This document shows, one piece after another, positions 1 through 8,482 of a stretch of DNA of 41,920 nucleotides. Below the pieces are notes generated by a model, which made no database searches, was not told where the DNA came from, and saw only the letters and a program-made list of their open reading frames with translations. Position numbers and translations under genes: made by a program. The stretch is taken from positions 1 through 41,920 of the forward strand of contig CALHGQ010000111.1 of assembly GCA_938030175.1 (NCBI GenBank). The letters run 5' to 3'. The stretch comes from an uncultured bacterium. Lineage in GTDB: Bacteria > Planctomycetota > UBA1135 > GCA-002686595. Position 1 is the first letter of the stretch. Every line of letters starts with the position of its first letter.

Positions 1-922
1 CGCCGTGGATGTGGGGGCGTACGTCGTCCACGAAGCCGGTGAACTCCCAGTTGGCTCCGGCGCGCTTGGCCGCTTGCACGAGGCCTTCGTCGGGGTTGCG
101 GCCGATAACCTTCAGGGAGATGCCCGGGCAAGTCTCGGCGATCTTTGGCCAGGATTCGGCGAGGAACCACTCCAGGCCCTCGATGTTCGGGAGCCAGTTC
201 ATCGAGCCCGTGAAGACGAGCTGGGGCTTCTGGTTCGTGAGGTCGCCTTCGCGAGCGGACTCCGCGGGGGAGTGGAACTCGATGTCGACGCCCGTCGGAA
301 TCGTGTCGGTGTGGGGGACGCCGAAGTTCTGGTTGAACTGCTCGGCGTCGCGGTCGGATACGGCGATGACGGTGTCGAAGCGCTTCAGGTTGTCGGCCTC
401 GAAGCGGTGCATCTTCTTGGCCTGGCTCTTCCAGACCGCGCGCATCCACGGCTTATCGGCGCGCTCGGCCTGGCGCTTGTAGATCTCGGCTTCGACGTTG
501 TGCGTGAAGACAACGCTGGGGACTTCGAAGACATCAGGGCACACGAGAGCCGTGTGGACGAAGTCGACGACGACGACGTCGGGCTTCTTCGCGAGCGCGG
601 CTTGGATGGCGGCGCGGGCGTTGGGGGACGCGTCGGTCGCGACGGAGATCGGGAGCGGAGAGGCGACGGCGCAGACTCGGCGCAGACTCGAGCGCTTGGT
701 GTCGTCCTTCCAGAAGATCACCTCGTCGGCGGCGCGGTCGAGTTCGGCCTTGTGGACCTCGACGCCTTCCGGCGGTTCCGGTTGGAGCAGCGTGACGTGG
801 AACTTCCCGCCCAGCATCCCCCGCAGAATGTCAGCCGTACGAATCCGACCCCCGCTGATCGTGGGGAACAGAAACCACGGCACCACGAAGAGGAGCCTGG
901 GGCGGTTGTCCGGAGTGCTCAT
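1..922 (-). CDS. GT4-family glycosyltransferase, partial (C-terminus outside window)
   Basis: Reading the minus strand from ATG 922-920 gives an open frame of 307 codons that runs off the window edge. The N-terminal part (LLFVVPWFLFP, then SGGRIRTADIL) is the usual acceptor-domain start of a GT-B retaining glycosyltransferase. FTHNVEAEIYKRQ, VIAVSDRDAEQF, the segment LVFTGSMNWLPNIEGLEWF and KVIGRNP are typical of GT4 enzymes, especially those linked to exopolysaccharide export systems. It would transfer a sugar from a nucleotide-sugar to a polysaccharide or lipid-linked acceptor at the cytoplasmic face of the membrane. The upstream dehydrogenase stops with TAA overlapping this ATG (TAATG), so the two are almost certainly co-transcribed and translationally coupled. 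The sugar specificity cannot be read from the sequence. The C-terminal nucleotide-binding half is incomplete here. Confidence 0.88.
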   Translation of the reverse strand, partial: MSTPDNRPRLLFVVPWFLFPTISGGRIRTADILRGMLGGKFHVTLLQPEPPEGVEVHKAELDRAADEVIFWKDDTKRSSLRRVCAVASPLPISVATDASPNARAAIQAALAKKPDVVVVDFVHTALVCPDVFEVPSVVFTHNVEAEIYKRQAERADKPWMRAVWKSQAKKMHRFEADNLKRFDTVIAVSDRDAEQFNQNFGVPHTDTIPTGVDIEFHSPAESAREGDLTNQKPQLVFTGSMNWLPNIEGLEWFLAESWPKIAETCPGISLKVIGRNPDEGLVQAAKRAGANWEFTGFVDDVRPHIHG

Positions 923-2238
923 TACCAGGAGAGGCCTTCGTACTTGGCGCCGTCGATGCGACGCAGGGCGTCAATGCCGCTGACGTCGACGATCGGTCGG
1001 CCGCCGTGGGACGTCTTGATGAGGTCGAGAACGGTGGCCGGGGCGTGGGCGACGACGATGGTGTCGGCGCCGTCGAGGACCTTGGCCGGGTCGTTGACGA
1101 GGAGTTCGTTGAGGTGGGGGATCTCGCGCTCGATGAACTCGCGGTTCGCGCCGAGGATGCGGCCCATCTCAAGGGCTTCGTCGTAGATCACTACTTCGTA
1201 GCCCTTGCCGAGCAGGCGCTCCGCGAGGTCCACGTGGGGGGACTCGCGCAGGTCGTCGGTGCCGGGCTTGAACGCGAGGCCGAAGAGGGCGACGCGACCG
1301 CGGCCGTGCTTGGCGACGAGGTCGAAGGCGCGCTCCTTTTGGCTGAGGTTACTCGCCATCACGTTCTCGATCATCGGCATCGAGATGTTGCGGATGCCTG
1401 CGAGGGCCATAAACGCGCGGATCTCTTTCGGGAGGCAGGAGCCACCGAAGGCGCCGCCCGGGCGGAGGTAAGCGGGCGAGATGTTGAGGCTCTTGTCTTC
1501 GCAGAAGAGCTTGAGGGCCTCACGGGAGTCGACGCCCATGTCCTTCAGGAGCGAGCCAGCTTCGTTCGCGAAGACGATCTTCACGGCGTGGAACGCGTTC
1601 GAGAGGAACTTCACGGACTCGGCGGCGCGGCAGCTCGTGGCGTGGAACGCAGCGTCGACGCCCTCGTAGATGCGACGTACTTCATCCGCTCCGTTGGGGC
1701 TAGCGCTGCCCGCGAGGGTGAACGGGGGAGCGTAGAAGTCGCGGACCGCGCTGCCCTCCCGGAGGAACTCCGGGTTGAAGGCGAGCTCGATGCCGTCGCC
1801 GAGCTTGCGCCCGCTGGCCTTCTCGAGGGCCGGACCGACGCGATCTTCGGTAACACCGGGGATCACGGTGCTGCGCAGCACGAGCGTGTGGGAGGTGTCC
1901 TTCTTAGCGATGGACTCGCCGATCTCTTTGACCACCGCGTCCACGGCGCCGAGGGAGAGCTCGCCGGCCGCGTTGCTCGGCGTACCGACGCAAACGATGC
2001 TGAGGTCGGTGCGCTGGACGGCTTCATGGGCGTCGCTCGTCGCGTGCACGCGGCCCTCACTGTGGGCCTTCGCGATGCGCTCGGCGACGCCAGCTTCGAT
2101 CACCGGGGACTTGCCCTGGGAGATCGACTCCAGCTTGGCCGGGTTGAGGTCCACCCCGACGATTTCGTGACCTAGCTCGGCGAGGCACGCAGAGGAGACG
2201 GCTCCGACGTAGCCCATTCCAAAAATCGAGATCTTCAA
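922..2238 (-). CDS. algD: GDP-mannose 6-dehydrogenase (AlgD type of UDP-glucose/GDP-mannose dehydrogenase family)
   Basis: Oxidises GDP-mannose to GDP-mannuronate with two NAD+, supplying an acidic sugar for exopolysaccharide. The 438-residue protein has the Rossmann motif GMGYVG at residues 7-12, a central dimerisation helix region and the catalytic loop FGGSCLPKE with Cys268, the same residue number as the catalytic cysteine of Pseudomonas AlgD. The start MKISIFGMGYVG also follows AlgD more closely than UDP-glucose dehydrogenases, although substrate choice is inferred. The start codon is TTG (2238-2236); it places the dinucleotide-binding strand exactly at the N-terminus as in the family, and no Shine-Dalgarno sequence is visible. 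The gene is followed with a 1-base overlap by a GT4 glycosyltransferase, so it looks like the end of a capsule or matrix polysaccharide operon. A short inverted repeat (GTTTCC/GGAAAC, 2398-2414) lies upstream and could be an operator, but this is weak. Confidence 0.88.
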   Translation of the reverse strand: MKISIFGMGYVGAVSSACLAELGHEIVGVDLNPAKLESISQGKSPVIEAGVAERIAKAHSEGRVHATSDAHEAVQRTDLSIVCVGTPSNAAGELSLGAVDAVVKEIGESIAKKDTSHTLVLRSTVIPGVTEDRVGPALEKASGRKLGDGIELAFNPEFLREGSAVRDFYAPPFTLAGSASPNGADEVRRIYEGVDAAFHATSCRAAESVKFLSNAFHAVKIVFANEAGSLLKDMGVDSREALKLFCEDKSLNISPAYLRPGGAFGGSCLPKEIRAFMALAGIRNISMPMIENVMASNLSQKERAFDLVAKHGRGRVALFGLAFKPGTDDLRESPHVDLAERLLGKGYEVVIYDEALEMGRILGANREFIEREIPHLNELLVNDPAKVLDGADTIVVAHAPATVLDLIKTSHGGRPIVDVSGIDALRRIDGAKYEGLSW

Positions 2239-2515
2239 AGGTGTGTAGCTGTTCTAGCGCTGGCTGAGGGTCGTGGGCGGCGGTGGGGGCCGCCACGGGA
2301 GGAACCGGCGTCCGTAGATGGACTGGAGGGGAGAACCGGGTTCGGTTCATCGGCGATTTCGCCGTAAGTCTGGACCAAGAGACGTGAGGAGCTATCCGTT
2401 TCCGGGTGGGAAACCTTTTCCGGTGTTAACGCACCAGGGCGCCGGGGGCGGCGCAGCCTACCGGAATCATGGGCGTGCCATGGGGATGCGGCCATGGGCG
2501 AGACTCTCCTCGCGT

Positions 2516-4129
2516 TCATGTCCATTCGCCGTGAATGAAGGCGCGGCCGTGTTTCGGCTCTTGAAAAGTCCAAAGCGAGCGCCCGCAGCTGGTCTCCAGT
2601 CGGAAATAGTCGCGCACCGTATGGGCCGAACCGTCGGGCCAGGCGGGTGCGTCATCCCACCAAGGGCGGGCGATCCGCTCTGGGCCGCGGGCGCGCTGAA
2701 CGCGGTAGGCGATGCCGCGCCAACGAATTCGCTGGGGTGCGCCATGGGTGTCCTGGAGGTCGAAGGTGGCGGGCTCGGGTGGCGTGAAGAGCTTCGAGGG
2801 CCGCGGTGTATCCCGGTGCGGGGCCGCGGCTGGCGCAGCCCCTTGCGCGCGGTGGCTTGGCTCGCCCGGCCGCCGAAGAGTGAACGCACGTTCAGGTAGG
2901 TGAGTCGCTTCTTCCTGGGGAACCACGACGGCGGGAAGGCCGAGGCGCGCGACGAGGATGTCGATCAGCTCGCCCACGTGTTTGTCGAGGGAGTGACCGC
3001 TCGCCTTTTGTCCCTCGGAGAATTCGCTGCCCGTCCCGAAGGCGCCGGACTGGCGCGTGGGTAGGCGGCCGGTGCGGATCGCTACCAAGCGGACGCTCTC
3101 GATGCCAAAGCCCATGTGCACAAGGTCGACCTTGGGCTTCAGCATCGTCCAGAGGTGCTTCGCGTCAGCGCTGGGACGTGCGAGGGTCAGGGGGACGTGA
3201 CGCGCCGGAAGGTCGGAGGCCTTGAGCACGAGGCGACCCTCCAGGAGTCCGCGCCGCGCCCGCGCCAGATCGCCGGTGAGCTCGTCCACGAGCACCCGGG
3301 CCGTCTCCACGATCGCCGCGATGTTCTTGACGGGGCCTTCGAAGGTGCGCTCGGCCACCGGCGGCGTTTCGTAGACGAGGGGCGTTACGGGTTCGAACGC
3401 GCGACCGAGGGCCTGGTCGAGGCGCAGGCCGACGTCGGCCCCAAAGCGCGCCGCTACGCGGTCGCGGTCGAGGTCCATGAGCTGGCGGATCTCGTTGACG
3501 CCGAGTTCGCGCAGCGCATCGGCCAAGGATTGATTAGGCAGGCGCAGGGCTTCGATGGGCAGGGGCCCGAGGGCCTCACGTTCTTGACCTGAGTCCAGAA
3601 TCGTGCGCGGCGTCTGGCCGTAACGCGACACCGCCCACGCGGCGCCGATGGTGTCGGCCACCGCGATGCGCGCACCGAGGCCAAAACGATGCATGCCGCC
3701 GAGGATCGCGCGGCACAGCTCGTGCTCGTTCCCGAACAGCCGCTCGGTCCCCGCCACGTCAAGGAAGAGTCCGTCCGGTGGGTCCAGCGCCACGATGGGC
3801 GAGAACTGACCCATGAGCCACATGCCCACCGCGTGGAGCGCGCGCAGGTCGCGTTCCTCGGAGGCTTCCTCCACCCAGGGCTCTCCCGCCGTCTCGCGGA
3901 TGCGCGGATCGATCAGGGCGCTGGCTTCGGCCAAGGAGAGGCCGACGCGCACACCGCGCCGCGCGGCTTCATTGCAGCGCGCGACGATCGAGGCGCGCCC
4001 GCCGCTCGTTTTGGTCAAGAGAAGACAGGAGGTCTTCGGGGCTCCAGGTTGGCGCATCGCCCTTTGGCGTCGGCGCTGGGATAGGTCGATAGAAAATGAA
4101 CGTAGATGGAGTGCTAGGACGCGCCGCAT
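2516..4129 (-). CDS. imuB: ImuB, Y-family polymerase-like mutagenesis protein
   Basis: ImuB is the Y-family polymerase-like hub of the ImuA-ImuB-DnaE2 translesion mutasome; it binds the beta clamp and DnaE2 and is thought to be catalytically inactive. The 537-residue protein starts MRRVLALHLRSF, then has the fingers-like segment ending RRGVRVGLSLAEASALI, and the palm strand DGLFLDVAGTERLFG, which in ImuB replaces the acidic active site of real polymerases. A helix-hairpin-helix-like stretch (ALRELGVNEIRQLMDLDRDRV) and the ImuB C-terminal region rich in Pro and Arg follow, ending in DYFRLETSCGRSLW. The frame is open 54 codons further upstream, but that extension is low complexity and inside imuA; ATG 4129 gives the family start. 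The start lies 161 bases inside imuA in another frame. No dnaE2 follows; the next gene on the strand is algD. Confidence 0.88.
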   Translation of the reverse strand: MRRVLALHLRSFSIDLSQRRRQRAMRQPGAPKTSCLLLTKTSGGRASIVARCNEAARRGVRVGLSLAEASALIDPRIRETAGEPWVEEASEERDLRALHAVGMWLMGQFSPIVALDPPDGLFLDVAGTERLFGNEHELCRAILGGMHRFGLGARIAVADTIGAAWAVSRYGQTPRTILDSGQEREALGPLPIEALRLPNQSLADALRELGVNEIRQLMDLDRDRVAARFGADVGLRLDQALGRAFEPVTPLVYETPPVAERTFEGPVKNIAAIVETARVLVDELTGDLARARRGLLEGRLVLKASDLPARHVPLTLARPSADAKHLWTMLKPKVDLVHMGFGIESVRLVAIRTGRLPTRQSGAFGTGSEFSEGQKASGHSLDKHVGELIDILVARLGLPAVVVPQEEATHLPERAFTLRRPGEPSHRAQGAAPAAAPHRDTPRPSKLFTPPEPATFDLQDTHGAPQRIRWRGIAYRVQRARGPERIARPWWDDAPAWPDGSAHTVRDYFRLETSCGRSLWTFQEPKHGRAFIHGEWT

Positions 4130-5081
4130 AGCTGTGCACGTATCGATGGATACGGTGCTGCTGGATATTGGGTTGGTTCCTCCTCCTTCCCATGTCTTCC
4201 CCGCCGTTGCCCGCGGAAGCCGTGAGGGCTTCCATGAGGGCTGCGGTGATCTTTTTTGGTGTGTGCTGCGCCCCAGGGGATTGGGCCCCAAGGGATACGG
4301 ACTGGGCGCCCTTGGCCCGCAGAAGGGTCAGGTCCCAGGAGAGAGCGGGTGCACCGCTCGCGGTGCTGCTTTCGCGCGTGACCGACCAGCGTGTCGTCGC
4401 CGCAGAGATCTCGCCCACCTCATGGGGAGGCCGCGCGAGGAGTACAAGGACGCCGGTGGAGGCCCCCGCGAGCTGCAGCCTGCGCGTCGCCGCCATGGTG
4501 AGTCCCGTTCCGTCTGCGACTACGGCCGTCACCCCCGGGCAGCGCAGCGCGGTATCGATGGCCCACAGCCTCTCGCTGACCTCTTGGGTCCTCGAAGAAC
4601 CGTCTGGGGCCACGAAGAGCGAACGGCCGAGGAGGTCAGGTCCAGGGCCAGGGCCTTGGCCGTCCTCTGCCAGCAAAATACGCACGCTCAGCTGGTGACG
4701 TTGGGCAGGGGTCTCCTCCGCATGGATCACGGGCGCAGAACCCGATAGCGCGCGCGGGTAAGGCCAAACGTTCCGCCCGATCCACACGACCTGATCCGGA
4801 GCCCCACGATCCTGGGCCTCGAGCACGGCTCGCTTGGCGAGGTGCGTCAATAGAAACAGAGGTGGCGACCAGCCTTCGCCGCGGTGTCGCCCAGATCTGT
4901 TTCTAGCGGGGGAGCCGTGCCGCCCGACCTGGACCTCTCCTCCAGGGGAGCTGACCCCAAGCCACTCGTGCAAAGCGCCCCGAACGAGGCCTGGACCTCC
5001 GGGGCCTCGACTACTGCTGAGAGCACCATCCACGGCTTTCCAGCCGGTGGGGACGGTTCGGGTTGGGCTCGCAGGGTCCAT
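3969..5081 (-). CDS. imuA: ImuA, RecA-like mutagenesis protein with C-terminal extension overlapping imuB
   Basis: ImuA is the RecA-fold partner of ImuB in damage-induced mutagenesis. The 370-residue product begins with the family pattern PTGWKAVDGAL followed by VRGALHEWLG, then QVVWIGRNVWPYPRAL (about residues 97-112) and ERLWAIDTALRCPGVTAVVAD plus ATRRLQLAGASTGVLVLLARP (about 170-220), which match the SulA/RecA-like core. The recognisable core ends near residue 257 (SWDLTLLRAKG); the last ~110 residues are low complexity, and the final ~53 are encoded within imuB in another frame. Either imuA simply lacks an early stop or a frameshift has extended it; the normal family size is about 230-270 residues. 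A TACCCT box lies 7 bases before ATG 5081, suggesting a leaderless mRNA. No LexA box is recognisable. Confidence 0.8.
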   Translation of the reverse strand: MDPASPTRTVPTGWKAVDGALSSSRGPGGPGLVRGALHEWLGVSSPGGEVQVGRHGSPARNRSGRHRGEGWSPPLFLLTHLAKRAVLEAQDRGAPDQVVWIGRNVWPYPRALSGSAPVIHAEETPAQRHQLSVRILLAEDGQGPGPGPDLLGRSLFVAPDGSSRTQEVSERLWAIDTALRCPGVTAVVADGTGLTMAATRRLQLAGASTGVLVLLARPPHEVGEISAATTRWSVTRESSTASGAPALSWDLTLLRAKGAQSVSLGAQSPGAQHTPKKITAALMEALTASAGNGGEDMGRRRNQPNIQQHRIHRYVHSYAARPSTPSTFIFYRPIPAPTPKGDAPTWSPEDLLSSLDQNERRARLDRRALQ

Positions 5082-5088
5082 ACCTGCG

Positions 5089-5094
5089 AGGGTA
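5089..5094 (-). promoter_or_regulatory. -10-like box TACCCT for leaderless imuA transcript
   Basis: On the minus strand CCTACCCT ends 7 bases before the imuA ATG (5081). It is one of eight GSTANNNT boxes in this window that sit 6-9 bases before a start codon lacking a Shine-Dalgarno sequence (here preceded by CC). A transcript starting 6-7 bases after the box would begin at or next to the ATG. The same hexamer precedes the SRAP gene at the same spacing. No convincing -35 element is visible. Confidence 0.55.
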
Positions 5095-5128
5095 GGGTTT
5101 TGTTTGGGTTTCGGCTAGGGGCCCAGGC

Positions 5129-5947
5129 TCAGTTAACCTCCGCGCCGTCCCTGTCGACCGTCTTCGCGGTCAAAAAGACGACGTCCATGTGCTCTGGGTC
5201 GCCCGCGCGGGGGATGGCAGTGACGACGGCTTCGTCTGGGCCGAGGTCGGTGAGCACTTCGACGCGCTGATGCGTGGTCACCGGCCGCTGGATCTCGGCA
5301 GGGGAGACGAGCCAAGGCAGATCGACTTCGAGAGTCGGGAAGGGCTTGGTGAGGCCGTGGCGCTCGAAGGCTGCATCCAACGCAACGCTGCTCCCGTCTT
5401 CCGACGGCGACGCGGTGGCGAAGAAGACCACGCCTTCGTTGGCCACAGAGATCACAGGTTCCGCGACAAGCTCGGCGGCTGATCCCTTGACCTCAAAGCT
5501 CTCGATGAACGCCACCTGGTTGCAAACCGAGGTGTAGCTCTTGTGGCCGGGCACCAGCGTGAGCGCCTGTTGCTGCTGGTTGGTTGTCTCTCGGGCGCGG
5601 TCGAACCAGCGCCGAGCGCGGTCGCGGCTCGTCTTGATGCTCCATGCATGGTCGCGCTCGCTGCCAAGAAGGGCTGCCACCTCAGCGCGGGTCAGCTCAG
5701 CCGTGCGAGTCTCTACGCGAACGTATCGCTCGACTTGATCAAGGTCCTCGGGCACGTCGAACTCCAGGTCTTCAGCGCTCCATACGACCGTAGACACGCT
5801 GGCCTCGTAGGTCAGGTCAACCTCAGCGAACTCGCCGACGGTTCCGAGGCCCTCGGTGGACGGCTGGGGGCTGGAAGCGCAGGAAGCTGCAAGGAAGAGT
5901 GCTGCGCCCATGAAGGGACCAACGAATGGAGAGGCAGAGCAGGTCAT
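5129..5947 (-). CDS. lipoprotein with secretin-like domain, unknown role
   Basis: The 272-residue product has a hydrophobic leader with the lipobox-like run LAASCASS near residue 22, so it is probably a lipoprotein. Residues ~75-130 are charged and may be helical. From about residue 133 the pattern TSVCNQVAFIESFEV, PVISVANEGVVFFATASPSEDGSSVAL and a final strand-rich part resembles the C-terminal beta region of secretin-like proteins, in which a short strand and an 'invariant-G-V' turn precede a double-glycine segment. It lacks the N-domains and size of a working secretin pore, so it may be a stand-alone relative anchored to a membrane. The secretin link is my pattern match, not an established assignment. 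It is divergent from the downstream plus-strand gene at 6080, with a 132-base shared promoter region. Confidence 0.6.
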   Translation of the reverse strand: MTCSASPFVGPFMGAALFLAASCASSPQPSTEGLGTVGEFAEVDLTYEASVSTVVWSAEDLEFDVPEDLDQVERYVRVETRTAELTRAEVAALLGSERDHAWSIKTSRDRARRWFDRARETTNQQQQALTLVPGHKSYTSVCNQVAFIESFEVKGSAAELVAEPVISVANEGVVFFATASPSEDGSSVALDAAFERHGLTKPFPTLEVDLPWLVSPAEIQRPVTTHQRVEVLTDLGPDEAVVTAIPRAGDPEHMDVVFLTAKTVDRDGAEVN

Positions 5948-6079
5948 GGCGAGGGGGGATCGGGGGGAGCGGTCTTGGGCTGCGGTTCACTAGATGACAC
6001 CCGGATGGCGGCTACCAAATGGTCTTGAGTTTCCTATAGAACGGGGCATCCCCATCCACGGGATTTGAGCTCGCGCCCC

Positions 6080-8482
6080 ATGGAATCAATCAGCAACGAA
6101 CGTGCCAACACGGCGGCGACTGGCCGCCGACTTCTTGTGCTCATGGCCGGCATCTTGGCGCTCCTCGTGGGCGTTGCGGTGCTCGGCGACAGATGGACCG
6201 AGGAGCCCGAAGCGCCCTCGGCTCGTTCGCTGTCCCGTCCAGCCGAAACAGACGACTCATCCGAGGTCGATGCGCTCGTCGACGTCGAGCGGGATCAGGC
6301 GAGTCGAGAAGTACGGTTGCCTCCCCCGGAGGCACTCCTGGACGCGGAGCCGGCTCCGAAGGCGAGGCCGGCCTACCCCGTCCCGTCCAAGCTCGAGCGC
6401 GCGAGTATCGATGTGGTGGCCGTGTGGGAGCTGACTGAGGAGCCCGCCACCGACCAGTGGTTGTCGTTCGGCCATGAGTCCGCTCGAACCGATGCGATGG
6501 GACGCGCTAGTTTCGTGGGAGTCCCGGCTGGGCACCGAGGTTTGACGAACGGCGCGGGATCCCACCTCAACGTTGAACTCGAACCGGGGGAGCGGCGCAC
6601 CGTCACGTTCTCGATACGGCGAGAGTTTTCTGCGGAGGGATTCGTGGTCGATCGAGCGGGCGCGCCCGTGAAGGATGCAGACGTTCTTGTTTGCGCAAGC
6701 TCGAACGGGCCCGGCGTTGCCCTAGCCAGCACCGACGCGGATGGAGGTTTCCGCCTCGAAGCGTTGGCGCAGCGAGTGTTCGTCTCAGCGCGACACGCTT
6801 CGCTCGGTGTTTCAGAGACCATCGTGCTCCACCAAGGCAATCAAAACGACGAACCACACCGGCTTGTCGTCGACGGCGGAACCGGGGCGCTTGAGGGCTC
6901 GGTGGTCGATCGGGATGGAGTGCCCGTTTCCGGTGCGTACCTCCTCTATGAGCCCCAGCTCCTCGGTGTGCGGCCGGAAACGATCAACGCTCCCGCAAGG
7001 ACGCAGGGCTACTCAGACGGGCAGGGCAGTTTCCGAATGGAAGCGCTGCGCCCTGGGCCTGGCGAGCTGCTCGTCCGAACGTCGAATCATGTGGTACACG
7101 TGAGCGCGGTCGAGATTCACGAAGGAACCACCACTCACCTCGTGGCGCAGCTTGACCCCGGTGTAGCGCTAGCGGGAAGAGTGATCAACGACGCCACGGA
7201 CGAGGCCGTCGTTCAGGCGTACGTTCTCATCGGCGAGCGCGGCGACCCAGCGTTCACCGGGGCAGTGACAGACGAGCGAGGCGAGTTCTTGATCGAGCGA
7301 ACCCCAGTGGCTTCCGCCGAACTCACCGTCGAGATTGTCGGCGACGTGGTCCACCGGCAGCAGATCGAGCCCGCGGAATTCGCTTCGAGTCCGCTCGAGA
7401 TCCGCATCGAGACGAACGCGCACTCGGTTCACGGCTTTGTGGTCGACGAGAAGGGGCAGCCGATCGCCGGTTGCGAAGTTCGCGCCGAGGGAAAAGGGAG
7501 CGGATCCTACGCCGTTCAGACAGACAGCGACGGTTCGTTCCGCATCCACAACGCTCCGGCCACATCCACGGCCCTCGTCGTCTATGACGGCAGCGGCGAC
7601 AGGCAGCTCGTGTCCCTGCCCCGTGCCTTGCCGAGTGCTAGGCCGGTGACCATCGTCGTTCCGTCAGACCGACGCGAGGTCGGCGCGATCCGCGGGCGCG
7701 TCGTCGGCGCAGACGGCGAGCCTGTGGACGGGTTGAATGTGGAGCTCGAGTTCTTGGCGGGATCCGCATGGCAGTTCATGGAAGGCCAGGCAGGCGGCGC
7801 CTTTGGGTTCGATGGAGTCCCTGTGGGCCAGCATGGGCTTACGCTTCGATGCGAAGGCTTCCCTGAGATCCTCAAGGTTGTCGACGTCAACGCGAACGAG
7901 ACCATCGACCTTGGAGCGTTGACTCTCAACGAGGGCGTCATGTTTCGACTGGACCTGACCTTTGAGCCACCGTTGGGCAAAGGGGATCGCGTCAACATCT
8001 GGCAGCAGCGGCCAAGCGACGGAAGCACAGAGTTCTTGAGCTATCTCGGCGAAGCGAGTGAAGCGGAGGAGCCCTTAGGCCCGGTGACGCCAGGTCCCGT
8101 GAAGCTGCGGCTCAATGGCGCGGGCGTCCACCAAGTCTTTGAGTTCATCGTCGAGGCTGATGGTGAGACCCGCACGGCCATGGAAGCCTCGCGCACTGCG
8201 CTCACCGAAGTGACCATGGATTACTCGGCGGTGGACACAAACGCCGCGCTACCCCAGGACGGCGAGATCATGAGCTACGGCCAGTCGTGGATCCTGAAGG
8301 ATGCCTCGGGCAAGGCTGTGCGAGGGTCCTATCGACCCCGCGGCTACTTCTATGGAAAGCCGCTGGTTATCGACGGGCTCGAAACAGGCGCCGACTACAC
8401 GCTTCACGTGACCGATGTCGAAGGGCGTTCCGGCAGCGTCAGCTTCCAGGGCGGTACCGCGCCGACGCTTTCTATGCGCTAA
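6080..8482 (+). CDS. membrane-anchored protein with repeated carboxypeptidase-regulatory-like domains
   Basis: About 800 residues. A single N-terminal hydrophobic segment (LLVLMAGILALLVGVAVLG) acts as signal anchor, followed by an acidic linker. The rest is a chain of beta-sandwich modules of the carboxypeptidase D regulatory-like type, each with the pattern G.V.D..G.PV..A.V followed by T/SD..G.F.. : EGFVVDRAGAPVKDADV, LEGSVVDRDGVPVSGAY, LAGRVINDATDEAVVQAYV, VHGFVVDEKGQPIAGCEV and IRGRVVGADGEPVDGLNV. These modules are structural and adhesive in most exported proteins; no catalytic domain is visible. ATG 6080 was preferred to an in-frame TTG five codons upstream; neither has a clear ribosome-binding site. 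The last codons overlap the convergent minus-strand gene by 11 bases. The protein probably sits at the cell surface or in the periplasm. Confidence 0.8.
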   Translation: MESISNERANTAATGRRLLVLMAGILALLVGVAVLGDRWTEEPEAPSARSLSRPAETDDSSEVDALVDVERDQASREVRLPPPEALLDAEPAPKARPAYPVPSKLERASIDVVAVWELTEEPATDQWLSFGHESARTDAMGRASFVGVPAGHRGLTNGAGSHLNVELEPGERRTVTFSIRREFSAEGFVVDRAGAPVKDADVLVCASSNGPGVALASTDADGGFRLEALAQRVFVSARHASLGVSETIVLHQGNQNDEPHRLVVDGGTGALEGSVVDRDGVPVSGAYLLYEPQLLGVRPETINAPARTQGYSDGQGSFRMEALRPGPGELLVRTSNHVVHVSAVEIHEGTTTHLVAQLDPGVALAGRVINDATDEAVVQAYVLIGERGDPAFTGAVTDERGEFLIERTPVASAELTVEIVGDVVHRQQIEPAEFASSPLEIRIETNAHSVHGFVVDEKGQPIAGCEVRAEGKGSGSYAVQTDSDGSFRIHNAPATSTALVVYDGSGDRQLVSLPRALPSARPVTIVVPSDRREVGAIRGRVVGADGEPVDGLNVELEFLAGSAWQFMEGQAGGAFGFDGVPVGQHGLTLRCEGFPEILKVVDVNANETIDLGALTLNEGVMFRLDLTFEPPLGKGDRVNIWQQRPSDGSTEFLSYLGEASEAEEPLGPVTPGPVKLRLNGAGVHQVFEFIVEADGETRTAMEASRTALTEVTMDYSAVDTNAALPQDGEIMSYGQSWILKDASGKAVRGSYRPRGYFYGKPLVIDGLETGADYTLHVTDVEGRSGSVSFQGGTAPTLSMR

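Noticed and set aside
5-1186. Long plus-strand open frame over the glycosyltransferase and algD
   Set aside because: It is antisense to two recognisable proteins, rich in R, A, G and V, and has no family similarity; it is a mirror frame of high-GC third positions.
2239-2515. Riboswitch or terminator between imuB and algD
   Set aside because: Only short inverted repeats (for example 2351-2364 and 2398-2414) were found, with no T-run and no recognisable riboswitch core.
5082-5128. LexA-type SOS box before imuA
   Set aside because: No dyad of the known types (CTGT-N8-ACAG or GAAC-N4-GTTC) is present.
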